Shown here piece by piece: positions 25,112 to 34,025 of a stretch of DNA of 64,000 nucleotides (its first letter is position 1; each line of letters begins with the position of its first letter). Position numbers and translations under genes: made by a program. A model generated the notes under the pieces. The model made no database searches, was not told the DNA's origin, and saw only the letters and a program-made list of their open reading frames with translations. The stretch is from Polaribacter sp. Hel_I_88 (lineage in GTDB: Bacteria > Bacteroidota > Bacteroidia > Flavobacteriales > Flavobacteriaceae). The DNA lies in NCBI RefSeq assembly GCF_000687935.1, contig NZ_JHZZ01000001.1, positions 1,550,001 to 1,614,000 of the forward strand, in the 5' to 3' direction.

Positions 25112-28100
25112 ATGGTAAAGTTTCTAATAAATAGACCCATTGCCGTTTTTATGGCTACTCTAGCCTTTTTATTATTAGGTGTTGTTTCTTCATCAAGAAT
25201 TCCAACTTCTTTAATGCCTAATATTCCAATACCAGAAATTACAGTTCAAGTTAGTTATCCTAACAATACTACTCGAGAATTAGAAACAAACTTAATAAGA
25301 CCGCTAAGAAATCAGCTACTTCAAGTCGGTAACTTAAAAGATATTACTTCAGAAACAAGAGATGGTTTTGCAACCCTAAAGTTAGTGTTTGAATATGGTA
25401 CAAACACTAATTTAGCTTTTATTGAGGTTAATGAAAAAGTAGATGCTTCATTAAATTATTTGCCTAGAGATTTAGAAAGACCTAAAGTTATAAAAGCTTC
25501 TGCCACAGATATTCCTATTGTTAACTTAACAGTCTCATTAAAAGAAAATTTTTCTAAAGAAAAATTTTTAGAATTAAGTGATTTTACAGAAACTGTTTTA
25601 AAAAAAAGAATAGAGCAATTACCAGATATTGCTCTTGCAGATATTAGTGGTTTAACAAAACCAGAAATTTCAGTTACTCCTAATACTCAAAAGTTACAAA
25701 GTTTAGGAATTGGCACAAATGAGTTAATTAATGAAATTAAACAAAATAACTTTGAACTAGGAAATTTATTGGTACAAAATGGAATTTATCAATACAATTT
25801 CAAGTTTGCAAATCCACTTAAGAATAAAAAAGATATTGAAGCAATTTATTTAAATATTAATGATAGATTATTTCAATTAAAAGAATTAGCTATAGTTAAT
25901 TTAGTTCCAGAAAAAGATAAGGGATTAATTTATTTAAATGGAAAAAGAGCAATTGTTTTATCGATTATTAAACAAGCTGATGCAAGAGTTTATGAGCTAA
26001 AAGATGCCTTAGAAAAAGTAACAAGTTCTTTTAATGAAGATTATCCTGACTTAGAATTTTCAACAAATCAAGATCAAACTAAATTGCTAAAACTTTCTAT
26101 TGATAATTTAAAATCGAGTTTATGGATAGGAAGCCTTTTGGCAATTATGATTATGTTTTTCTTTTTAAAAGATGTGAAATCTCCTTTAATAATTGCAGTA
26201 AGTATTCCGATATCATTAGTAATTAGTGTTTTATTTATGTATTTATTTGGCTTGTCTATAAATATTATTTCACTTTCTGGTTTAATATTAGGTGTAGGAA
26301 TGATGATAGACAACGCTATTATTGTAATCGACAACATAACACAAAAATTAGAAGCTGGAGAAAATTTAATAAATGCTTGTGTAAAAGGAACCAATGAAAT
26401 TATAACACCTTTAATAAGTTCTGTTTTAACAACTTGTTCTGTTTTTTTACCATTACTTTTTTTAAGTGGTATTACAGGTGCATTATTCTATGACCAGGCA
26501 TTGGCAGTTGCTATTGGTTTATTTTCTTCTTTACTAGTATCTATACTACTAATACCTGTAATCTATAAACAGTTAAAAAATAAAAACTTTAAAATAGAAA
26601 AATGGTTACAATTTAATGTGAAAACTCAGCAAATTGAAAATTGGTACGAGAAAGGATACCATTTCTTTTTTAAAAGGAAACTAATTGTTTTTTCTATTTC
26701 GATAATAAGTATTTTACTAGCAGTAATTTTATTTTTAACAATGCCCTATTCACAATTACCAAATACAAATCAAAATGAGGTAATCTTGTCTGTAGATTGG
26801 AACGAGAATATTAATGTTGATGAAAACCAAAATAGAATACAAACTTTATTTGAAAATGAGAAAACACTGAAAACGGTTTTTTCTAAAGTTGGAGAGCAAC
26901 AATTCTTATTAGAAAGAGATAATAGCAAGAGTTTTTCTGAAGCATCTATATACCTACAAACAAAAACGGTAAATGAAATTGAAAATTTAAAAAAAGAACT
27001 TAAAGTAAAACTTTTAAGGAGTTATCCAAATGCAACAATTTCATTAGCTGCTCCAAAAAATATATTTCAATATTTATTTGGAAATGAGAAAGAAGAGTTA
27101 ATCGCGCAAATATCTTCAAGAGGATCTCTAGAGGTGCCAACTGAAAATAAGGTGCAAGATATACAAGAACTATTTAATGGCTATACAAACTCTGAAATAC
27201 CCTTAAAACAAACAGCATTTATAGAAGTACTTCAGGAAAATGTTTTACTATATGATGTTTCTTATGATGATTTAGTAAATGAACTAAAAACCACTTTTAA
27301 TCAAAACTTTATAGATAATCTAAAAACTGCTCAAAAGTTTATTCCTATTAAATTAAATTATGAAAATGAAGCTTTCGATAAAATGATTTCTGAATTATTC
27401 GTAAAAAATAAAAATAAAGAATTAATAGCTGTTAGAAATTTAATTAGAATATGCCCTTCCAAGCAATACAAATCAATTACAGCTAACAGAGCTGGTGAGT
27501 ATTTAGCTTTTAATATTAAAACTCAAAAAAAACCTGAGAAGAAAATTGAAGAAATACAAAGCATATTTCAAAATCAAAGTAATTTTAATGTTAATTTTAG
27601 TGGCAGTTTTTTTGATGTACAAGAATTAGGTAATCAGTTATTAGTAGTAATCTTAGTAGCGGTATTATTACTTTATTTTATTATGGCAGCTCAATTTGAG
27701 TCTTTGTGGCAACCTATCATTATTTTATTGGAAATACCAATAGACATTGGTGGTGCATTGTTATTACTTTGGTTGTTTGGAGGAACAATAAATGTGATGG
27801 CTGCAATAGGTATAGTGGTAATGAGTGGAGTAATTATAAATGATAGTATTTTGAAACTACACACCATAAATATGCTTAGAAAAGAAGGAAAAACTATTGA
27901 AGAAGCAATTAAATTAGGAGGTAAATTACGTTTAAAACCTATTTTAATGACTTCTTTAACTACAATTTTAGCATTACTGCCTTTTCTATTTATGGATGGC
28001 TTAGGAGCTAAATTACAAAGACCACTAGCATTAACGGTTATAGGAGGAATGATTATTGGAACTTTTATAAGTTTGTATTTTATACCTTTAATGTATTCTT

Positions 28101-28123
28101 TATTAAGTAAAAAAGAAAGCTAA
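25112..28123 (+). CDS. RND-family efflux permease (second)
   Basis: The 1003-residue protein starts MVKFLINRPIAVFMATLAF, the standard RND N-terminus. It has two periplasmic loops and two TM blocks, including LSGLILGVGMMIDNAIIVIDN (TM4, with the acidic residue used in proton relay) and a second TM block with AAQFESLWQPIIILL. It is the pump of the HlyD-RND-TolC operon, preceded by two secreted peptides, a beta-propeller lipoprotein and a CxxC lipoprotein. The substrate is unknown; given the context it may be the processed peptides taken from the periplasm, or a small molecule. Its stop codon overlaps the TolC start. Confidence 0.85.
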   Translation: MVKFLINRPIAVFMATLAFLLLGVVSSSRIPTSLMPNIPIPEITVQVSYPNNTTRELETNLIRPLRNQLLQVGNLKDITSETRDGFATLKLVFEYGTNTNLAFIEVNEKVDASLNYLPRDLERPKVIKASATDIPIVNLTVSLKENFSKEKFLELSDFTETVLKKRIEQLPDIALADISGLTKPEISVTPNTQKLQSLGIGTNELINEIKQNNFELGNLLVQNGIYQYNFKFANPLKNKKDIEAIYLNINDRLFQLKELAIVNLVPEKDKGLIYLNGKRAIVLSIIKQADARVYELKDALEKVTSSFNEDYPDLEFSTNQDQTKLLKLSIDNLKSSLWIGSLLAIMIMFFFLKDVKSPLIIAVSIPISLVISVLFMYLFGLSINIISLSGLILGVGMMIDNAIIVIDNITQKLEAGENLINACVKGTNEIITPLISSVLTTCSVFLPLLFLSGITGALFYDQALAVAIGLFSSLLVSILLIPVIYKQLKNKNFKIEKWLQFNVKTQQIENWYEKGYHFFFKRKLIVFSISIISILLAVILFLTMPYSQLPNTNQNEVILSVDWNENINVDENQNRIQTLFENEKTLKTVFSKVGEQQFLLERDNSKSFSEASIYLQTKTVNEIENLKKELKVKLLRSYPNATISLAAPKNIFQYLFGNEKEELIAQISSRGSLEVPTENKVQDIQELFNGYTNSEIPLKQTAFIEVLQENVLLYDVSYDDLVNELKTTFNQNFIDNLKTAQKFIPIKLNYENEAFDKMISELFVKNKNKELIAVRNLIRICPSKQYKSITANRAGEYLAFNIKTQKKPEKKIEEIQSIFQNQSNFNVNFSGSFFDVQELGNQLLVVILVAVLLLYFIMAAQFESLWQPIIILLEIPIDIGGALLLLWLFGGTINVMAAIGIVVMSGVIINDSILKLHTINMLRKEGKTIEEAIKLGGKLRLKPILMTSLTTILALLPFLFMDGLGAKLQRPLALTVIGGMIIGTFISLYFIPLMYSLLSKKES

Positions 28124-29460
28124 TGAAAAACATATTGAAATATATAATATTTAGTTTTTTACTATTTGTTTCTAATAATTTACGGTCACAAAAAAAATGG
28201 ACTTTGGAGGACTGTATAAATTATGCCAAGGAAAATAATGTTGAAGTGATTAAGCAAAAAATAAGATCAGAAATTGTAAATAGTGATATTAAAATCTCTC
28301 AAGGAAATTATCTGCCAGACGCAAACTTTAATGCCTCTCAAAATTTATCTTTAGGAAACTCTTTTAACGTTTCAACTAATGTAGGGCAAAGAGAAAGTAG
28401 TTCTAATAGTTTTAGTTTATCTTCTTCTCTACCTATATTTAATGGTTTTTCTAATAGATATAAACTAGAAAAATCTAGACTAGAAAAAGAAAAATCTGAA
28501 GCTGAAATTGAAAGAATTAGATTTGATTTAAGTTTAAATATTACTAATAAATTTTTACAAGTTTTATTTAATAAAGAAATTTTAAAACTTACAAATCAAC
28601 AATTTAATATTAGTAAACAGAATTACAACCGTTTAAAAAAACTATATAGTAAAGCTCTAACAGGAAAAAGAGAACTTTTAGAAATAGAGGCTTTATTTTC
28701 ATTTGATCAAAAAGAAAATTTAGTAGCAGAAAATAATGTTCAAAATAGTCTAATTGAACTTCAAGAATTATTAGGAATAACAGAAATTAAAAACTTCGAA
28801 ATAGCAGAAGTTTTAGTAGAGAATTTTATATCTAAAAATTTTGAATTTAATGATGAAATATTAGATCGGAACCCAATAATTGTTTCCTCTAAATTAGATT
28901 TAGCATTAAGAAATAAGGATATTAAATTATCTAAAGCTAGCTTTTTTCCAAGAATAAATTTAAACTATTCATATAGTAGTAATTACTTTCATATTCTAGG
29001 CCAGGAAGATTTAGTCTTTAACCAGATAACAAATCAAAATGAGCCTAATGGATTTTGGGTACAATTAAATAATAACAGAACCCATTATATCGGTTTATCT
29101 GCAGTTTTCCCAATTTTTAATCGTTTTGCAACAAAAGAAAATAGCAAAAAAGCTAAGGAAGAATTAAAAATTTCTGAGGTGGAATTTGAGAGTAGTAAGC
29201 AAATATTAAGAAACAAAATTAAAATGGCTTCAAATGATGTTAAAACTGCTGAAAGTAGCTTAAGCTCTAGTAAAATTGCATATACAACCCAAAATGAAGC
29301 TTTTAAAATTATTCAAAAGCAATATTTATTAGGTAATATTAACAATTATGAATTTTTAGAAAGTAAAGCGAAATTAAACAGAAATAACTCAGATTATATT
29401 AAAGCAAAATATGAGTATTTTTTTAAAGTAAAAATTTTAAACTATTATTTTTTCAAATAA
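28123..29460 (+). CDS. TolC-family outer membrane channel
   Basis: The 445-residue product has a Sec signal peptide, then the typical outer-membrane efflux protein layout of paired repeats, with WTLEDCINYAKENN at the first helix, long coiled-coil stretches rich in Ala/Glu/Lys/Asn, and beta strands around LPIFNGFSNRYKLEK and a repeat with FPIFNRFATKENSKK. It is translationally coupled to the RND gene by a 1-base overlap and converges on the response regulator gene (8-base overlap). It forms the outer-membrane exit of the tripartite system. Confidence 0.85.
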   Translation: MKNILKYIIFSFLLFVSNNLRSQKKWTLEDCINYAKENNVEVIKQKIRSEIVNSDIKISQGNYLPDANFNASQNLSLGNSFNVSTNVGQRESSSNSFSLSSSLPIFNGFSNRYKLEKSRLEKEKSEAEIERIRFDLSLNITNKFLQVLFNKEILKLTNQQFNISKQNYNRLKKLYSKALTGKRELLEIEALFSFDQKENLVAENNVQNSLIELQELLGITEIKNFEIAEVLVENFISKNFEFNDEILDRNPIIVSSKLDLALRNKDIKLSKASFFPRINLNYSYSSNYFHILGQEDLVFNQITNQNEPNGFWVQLNNNRTHYIGLSAVFPIFNRFATKENSKKAKEELKISEVEFESSKQILRNKIKMASNDVKTAESSLSSSKIAYTTQNEAFKIIQKQYLLGNINNYEFLESKAKLNRNNSDYIKAKYEYFFKVKILNYYFFK

Positions 29461-30136
29461 AACCTTTTTCTCTTGCTATTGCAATTAAATCTTTGTCATC
29501 AAGATTAGAAACATTAAAAATACTTTTTAAATTTCTTTTTCTTTTTTCTACTCCAGCAATCGATAGAGGTAAAATTTCTGGAAGATCTTTTGTTTTAGTT
29601 CCAATAGAAATTTCGTATAACAATCTTCTATCAATTTTATCTAAAAGAAGATCGTTTAACATTTCATTTCTAATCGTCTGAGAAACGGAACTACTGTAGT
29701 AAGGAGGGTTTTCAAGAACTAAAGTTATGGCGTTAACTAGTTCATTTGCAGTAATATCATTTTTGATTAATAACCCATCAGGATTCAAGCTTTTCAGTAA
29801 ACTATAAATTCTATAATTATCATTATGAGTAGTTGAAATAATAATTTTTGCTTCTGGTAGTAACTCATTTATTTTTAGACCTAAATCTTCTCCAGAAAGT
29901 ATTTTTCTGTCTGAAGAAGGTGGTAATTTAATATCTAAAAAAATTAGCTGATATTTTAATATTCTATTTGAAGATTCTTTAATTTTTGCAAAAGCATCAT
30001 CACAATTATGTGCTAAACTTATTTTAAAGACTAAATTAGAATTTCCTTTTTCTACTAAATTTAGTGCATTAATATATGCATCACAAATTAGAGGGTGATC
30101 ATCTATTAATAATACTGAACATTTTTCTCTTTCCAT
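29453..30136 (-). CDS. NarL/LuxR-type response regulator
   Basis: The 227-residue protein has an intact receiver (Asp12-Asp13 in LLIDDHP, phosphoacceptor Asp68 in LIFLDIKLPP, and a Lys near 119 in GLLIKND) and a C-terminal GerE-like HTH (about 165-222: LLYEISIGTKTKDLPE...IAGVEKRKRNLK). It lies 5 bases after the TPR histidine kinase gene and is its obvious partner. It probably controls the peptide/export genes that converge on it. Dyads upstream of the peptide genes (18510-18527 and 21953-21978) are candidate targets; this is inference. Confidence 0.85.
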   Translation of the reverse strand: MEREKCSVLLIDDHPLICDAYINALNLVEKGNSNLVFKISLAHNCDDAFAKIKESSNRILKYQLIFLDIKLPPSSDRKILSGEDLGLKINELLPEAKIIISTTHNDNYRIYSLLKSLNPDGLLIKNDITANELVNAITLVLENPPYYSSSVSQTIRNEMLNDLLLDKIDRRLLYEISIGTKTKDLPEILPLSIAGVEKRKRNLKSIFNVSNLDDKDLIAIAREKGFI

Positions 30137-30141
30137 TTTTC

Positions 30142-32196
30142 TTAGCTTATAGGTAATACTATTACAATCTCTACTCCCTTATTTAAAGACGACGAAATTT
30201 CAAAAATACCATTCAATTTTTGTACTCTAGATTTAATATTTTTAAGACCTATTCCATTTCTTTTTTTCTTAACATTAAATCCAATACCATCATCAGATAA
30301 AGATAAAACTAAATTGTTGTTTTTCAAACTAAACTTAATTGAAACTAAGGTTGCATTTGCATATTTCATTATATTTTGGATTACCTCTTGTATAATTCTG
30401 TATAAATTAACTTTAACTACCCCATCTATTTTATACCAATTGATATTTTCATCAAAATAAATAGTGTATTTAAAATTCCCTATTTTACTTTTATCTATTA
30501 CTAGTTGTTTAATAATAAATGTGAAATTTATCTCAGCGTTATCAAAATTATCACTTAATTTATGAGAAACATCTCTAATTTCTTTCTCTACATTTTGAAG
30601 CTCATCTAAAAAAAGTTGGTACTGTTTTTTGTTCTTTTCATTAGAATTAATTTCTATAAACCCTAAACCAACCCTAGCACCAAAAAGTCTCCCAAGAATT
30701 CCATCATGCAATTCTTCCGAAATTCTATTACGCTCTTTTACTTTCTCCTCTTCCAGTTTAGACTGTTGTTTTAAGGTTAATAAATAAATTTGTTCGTTTG
30801 ATTTTTGTTGCTCAGTTTCTAGTAATAGTTTTTCGTTTTTCGCCTTCTGAACTCTCAAAAAGTAGAATAATATTATAATTAAAATTATACTTAAAGAAAT
30901 TATGGTTATCCAAATTTTCTGTTGAGATAATCTTTCTGTTTCTTCAATATACTCATCTGTATCATAAGATATTCTGGCAAATTTATTTTGATAGTTCCTT
31001 TCTAAAATTGATAAGCTATCTGAATGAGATATATAGTCTTCTAAATAATATTTTGATTTCTTTATGTCTAATGAAGCTAATAGTTTGAGAGAAGCTAGGT
31101 AATCTCTACTATTTTTAACATCCTTTGCTATTTTATTTGCTTCGGAAGCATATTTTTTAGCTTTTAAAGTATCATTTAAAAATTTATAGTATTTCGTTAA
31201 ATGAATTTTACTTGTTAAAACGCCTTCTTTATTTTTTAAACTATCTCTTATAAATAGAGCTCTATAAAAGTCCTGTTTTATACCTAAAGTGTCTTTATTT
31301 AATAATTTGCAATATGCATAGTTGTCAAGAACTCTTGCATAATCTCGTGGGTTGCTTTTTTTAAAACCCATATCTAAGTCTTTCTTAAAAAACTCTAATG
31401 CTTTTTTATAATTTCTTTTTTCAAGGTAGATTAATCCAATATTATTGTTTAAATTTATTTTGTTTTTATCATTAGACAAGGAGGAATATTCTAAAGCTTT
31501 CTCGTAATAAAAAAGTGACTTATCATAGAATTTAAGGTCAGATTGAACTACAGCTAAAGATGTATAAGAATTTAATAAATCATTGTACTTATTAAGTTCC
31601 TTAAAAATTTTTATTGCTTTAATTTGATTTTGTTCACTACCTATATAATCTGAAAATCTACCTTTTATAAAAGCTTTTCCAACTAACATTTTACCAATAT
31701 AATATTTTTGGCTTTTGAAATATTTTTCTGCTTCATTAAAATGATAATATGCCTTTTCATAACTTTCAGTTCTAACAAAATAAGTAGCATAGTTCCAGTG
31801 TGCATCTCCTAAAGAAAATGAATCTTTTACTTTTAAAGCTAGTTCTATAACTTTTTTATTTCTCTTTTTGAATAATAATGTATCTTTTACTTTTAAAGTT
31901 TGATATGCAATATCACTTAACTTTTTAAGAGCTGAAGAATCAATTGTATTAGATAAAATATAATTATAGCTTTTATCTAAATATTGTCTCCTTTTATATA
32001 TAGAGATATTAAAGTTTTTTGAATTTCTAATCCAAGTAGAAATACTATCATTTTTAATTTTTAAACTTATATTTTCTTTTTTAAAAAGGTTACATGAAGT
32101 AACCGTAATTAGATATAGAAATAAAAATATGTATTTAAAAGGTTGTTTTTTTTGCAATTTTAGTTTTATCCCAAATATAAAAAAAACCTTTAACAT
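30142..32196 (-). CDS. TPR sensor histidine kinase (HisKA_3)
   Basis: The protein is 684 residues from the ATG at 32196, or 671 from a TTG at 32157; the shorter form begins directly with a lipoprotein-like signal (Cys35 of the long form in TVTSC), and the ATG lies in the loop of a terminator hairpin, so the TTG may be the true start. TPR repeats fill the periplasmic part, followed by one TM helix (about 424-445), a coiled coil, a HisKA_3 domain with the phospho-acceptor His497 in ISEELHDGILGR, and a HATPase domain (LSDDGIGFN, NGIGLKNIKSR). Its TPR region resembles that of the TPR-LuxR regulator at 7574-9250. It phosphorylates the adjacent NarL-type regulator. Confidence 0.8.
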   Translation of the reverse strand: MLKVFFIFGIKLKLQKKQPFKYIFLFLYLITVTSCNLFKKENISLKIKNDSISTWIRNSKNFNISIYKRRQYLDKSYNYILSNTIDSSALKKLSDIAYQTLKVKDTLLFKKRNKKVIELALKVKDSFSLGDAHWNYATYFVRTESYEKAYYHFNEAEKYFKSQKYYIGKMLVGKAFIKGRFSDYIGSEQNQIKAIKIFKELNKYNDLLNSYTSLAVVQSDLKFYDKSLFYYEKALEYSSLSNDKNKINLNNNIGLIYLEKRNYKKALEFFKKDLDMGFKKSNPRDYARVLDNYAYCKLLNKDTLGIKQDFYRALFIRDSLKNKEGVLTSKIHLTKYYKFLNDTLKAKKYASEANKIAKDVKNSRDYLASLKLLASLDIKKSKYYLEDYISHSDSLSILERNYQNKFARISYDTDEYIEETERLSQQKIWITIISLSIILIIILFYFLRVQKAKNEKLLLETEQQKSNEQIYLLTLKQQSKLEEEKVKERNRISEELHDGILGRLFGARVGLGFIEINSNEKNKKQYQLFLDELQNVEKEIRDVSHKLSDNFDNAEINFTFIIKQLVIDKSKIGNFKYTIYFDENINWYKIDGVVKVNLYRIIQEVIQNIMKYANATLVSIKFSLKNNNLVLSLSDDGIGFNVKKKRNGIGLKNIKSRVQKLNGIFEISSSLNKGVEIVIVLPIS

Positions 32197-32213
32197 TAAG
32201 TTAAAGGTTTTTT
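32181..32213 (-). terminator. Perfect hairpin between small lipoprotein and histidine kinase
   Basis: A perfect 14-bp inverted repeat, AAAAAACCTTTAAC / GTTAAAGGTTTTTT, encloses a 5-base loop. On the minus strand it follows the small lipoprotein stop by 4 bases. The annotated ATG of the kinase is in its loop region, so the kinase is expressed by read-through or a downstream start. Confidence 0.75.
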
Positions 32214-32217
32214 TAAA

Positions 32218-32373
32218 TTAGTCTTTACCTCCATCAGGGTCTACTTTATCTTCACCAGTATCTGCTAAGGTATTTTCTATATTAATATTTGAATCATCGT
32301 CTTCCAGATCTGTACAAGAAGTAAGAGAGATTGAAAAAATTGCTAATAGTAATAGTTTTTTTAATAATTTCAT
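32218..32373 (-). CDS. Small acidic lipoprotein, 51 aa
   Basis: A 51-codon gene starting at the ATG at 32373. It has a lipoprotein signal (Lys-rich start, hydrophobic core, lipobox LTSC with Cys20) and a 32-residue acidic mature part ending DPDGGKD. It sits just upstream of the TPR histidine kinase on the same strand, with a strong hairpin between. Its design matches the small lipoprotein at 7335-7487, which precedes the other TPR regulator. I infer a functional link, such as a modulatory ligand of the TPR domain; none is established. Confidence 0.65.
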   Translation of the reverse strand: MKLLKKLLLLAIFSISLTSCTDLEDDDSNINIENTLADTGEDKVDPDGGKD

Positions 32374-32518
32374 AATGCAAAAATTTTAAGATTAAACAAT
32401 AGTGTCTTTAAGCTGGATTTTTTACAGCTCATTTAAAATTGTGCACAATGAAAAGCGTGTGTTATTTTTTTTCACGCCCCTGAATTCATTTATAAAATTA
32501 GGGAACTATTAAGAATTA

Positions 32519-32536
32519 TATGTGTAATTACACATA
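32519..32536. promoter_or_regulatory. Perfect 18-bp palindrome upstream of sensor operon
   Basis: TATGTGTAATTACACATA is its own reverse complement. It lies about 145 bases upstream of the small lipoprotein and shortly after the 3' end of the LytTR gene, in a 218-base intergenic region with no other gene. It is a candidate operator for the lipoprotein-kinase-regulator operon. Confidence 0.55.
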
Positions 32537-32591
32537 CGTTTAGTGAAAGTCATACATCTACGAGTGAAAAGATTATTTTATATGGTGAGGT

Positions 32592-33314
32592 TTAATTTGA
32601 GGTAATTACATTTTTGTAATACAAGTCATTAATAATATCAATATTATATTTAAATGTTTTTGTAAATGGTAATTTATATTGATTATTACTTAGAGTACAC
32701 ATTGATTTTCCGTAATGAATTCTAGAAATAAAATTACTATTAATTATATAACTTTTATGAATTCTTAAAAAGTTAGTAGGTAGGCATTCTTCAAACGTTT
32801 TTAAGGTTTTATAGGCACCAATGATAGTTCCATCTGACATATGAAAATCAGTTGTATTATTATCAGCTTTTAAAAAAAGAATATCATCTATACACAGGTA
32901 TCTATAATCTTTGTTAGATTTTAAACAAATAGTTTTATTAATATGTACTGTTTGTTTTTTTTTGAACTTCAGAATACATTTCCTGATACTCAATTCGTTT
33001 AAAGGTTTTAGAATAAAATCACAAAAGTCATAATTGTAAGCTTTGTAAGCACTTTCTTTTTTTGAAGATAAGCCGATAAAATTAAGTTTAGAATTATAAG
33101 AATTTTTAACATCCAATAAGAATTCAGGTATATTAAATTTATTTGAATCCATATTAAAAAAAATTAGGTTGAAATTATTTTTTAAAATTAAATTTAATGC
33201 AGTTTCCTCTACTTCTGTTGTGTAAGTGAAATTTATATCTATAAATTCATTTTCTAAAGCTGAAATTTTTTCAATCTCTTTTTTATCATTTTCAATAATT
33301 AAACAATTAGTCAT
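32592..33314 (-). CDS. LytTR-type regulator with atypical receiver
   Basis: The 240-residue protein has a receiver-like N-terminal domain (1-115) and a LytTR DNA-binding domain (about 135-236: DDILFLKADNNTTDFHMSDG, ECLPTNFLRIHKSYIINSNFI). In the receiver the usual phosphoacceptor Asp is Asn54 (LIFFNMD), and the N-terminal acidic pair is Glu8-Asn9-Asp10, so normal phosphorylation is doubtful. LytTR regulators often control peptide signalling and bacteriocin genes. It lies just upstream of the TPR sensor operon on the same strand and next to a peptide-export locus. It may work by another signal or constitutively. Confidence 0.75.
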   Translation of the reverse strand: MTNCLIIENDKKEIEKISALENEFIDINFTYTTEVEETALNLILKNNFNLIFFNMDSNKFNIPEFLLDVKNSYNSKLNFIGLSSKKESAYKAYNYDFCDFILKPLNELSIRKCILKFKKKQTVHINKTICLKSNKDYRYLCIDDILFLKADNNTTDFHMSDGTIIGAYKTLKTFEECLPTNFLRIHKSYIINSNFISRIHYGKSMCTLSNNQYKLPFTKTFKYNIDIINDLYYKNVITSN

Positions 33315-33471
33315 AACTAGTTTTATTGAAAATTAAAGGAACTTTACAAAACTCAAGTAAGGAAATAGTTCACAAAGAATAAGGTTATTACTATAAAAAT
33401 TAAATATTGCAGAATAGTATCAAATTTCATATCGAACTTTAGAAGTATTATAATACAAAAAAAATTTAATT

Positions 33472-34020
33472 ATGCTTAACCTTTTTATTATTCTAATTTT
33501 TCTATTCATTATTACTTTTCTAAAAAAAGGAACTCCAACCTTAAATGCCAACTGGAATAACCTTTTGGATAATTTTGAATATTCAACACAGGATTTTTAT
33601 AAATTATTAGCAATAGAGTTAGAATCTAACGGAATAAAAGAAATTAAAATTGAAGAAAAGTCTATCAGTATAGGGAATGCTCTTGGTGTAAAACGTTTAT
33701 ATTTAAGAGTAAAGTGGAAAAATTACACATATGATTGCTGTATGGCGCCCTTCGGAAATGGCACTTTTATTTCTTGGTGGATGTTTACTGAAAAAACAGG
33801 AATGGAATTATTGCTTTCTAAAATTCCTTTTATTGGCAACTACTTTGTAAGAGCTTTTTTTCCTATAACCTATTATTCAATGGATAGTGCCAGTATGTTC
33901 CGAACTTATGCCCAAGCATCTGTTTTAAAAGTAATTGATGGTATTACACAAAATAAAGGAGTTCGTGCATTATCTGAGGCAGAAAAAAAGCCAATATTAA
34001 ATGATATTTTCAATAGGTAA
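33472..34020 (+). CDS. Hypothetical membrane-anchored protein, partner of coupling ATPase
   Basis: The 182-residue product begins with a hydrophobic helix (2-17) and is otherwise soluble, with aromatic-rich strands (YLRVKWKNYTYDCCMAPFGNG) and a second hydrophobic stretch around 112-130. I do not recognise the family. The gene ends 5 bases before the start of the VirD4/TraG-like ATPase, so it is probably co-transcribed and may be its membrane partner. Function unknown. Confidence 0.55.
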   Translation: MLNLFIILIFLFIITFLKKGTPTLNANWNNLLDNFEYSTQDFYKLLAIELESNGIKEIKIEEKSISIGNALGVKRLYLRVKWKNYTYDCCMAPFGNGTFISWWMFTEKTGMELLLSKIPFIGNYFVRAFFPITYYSMDSASMFRTYAQASVLKVIDGITQNKGVRALSEAEKKPILNDIFNR

Positions 34021-34025
34021 TTTAT

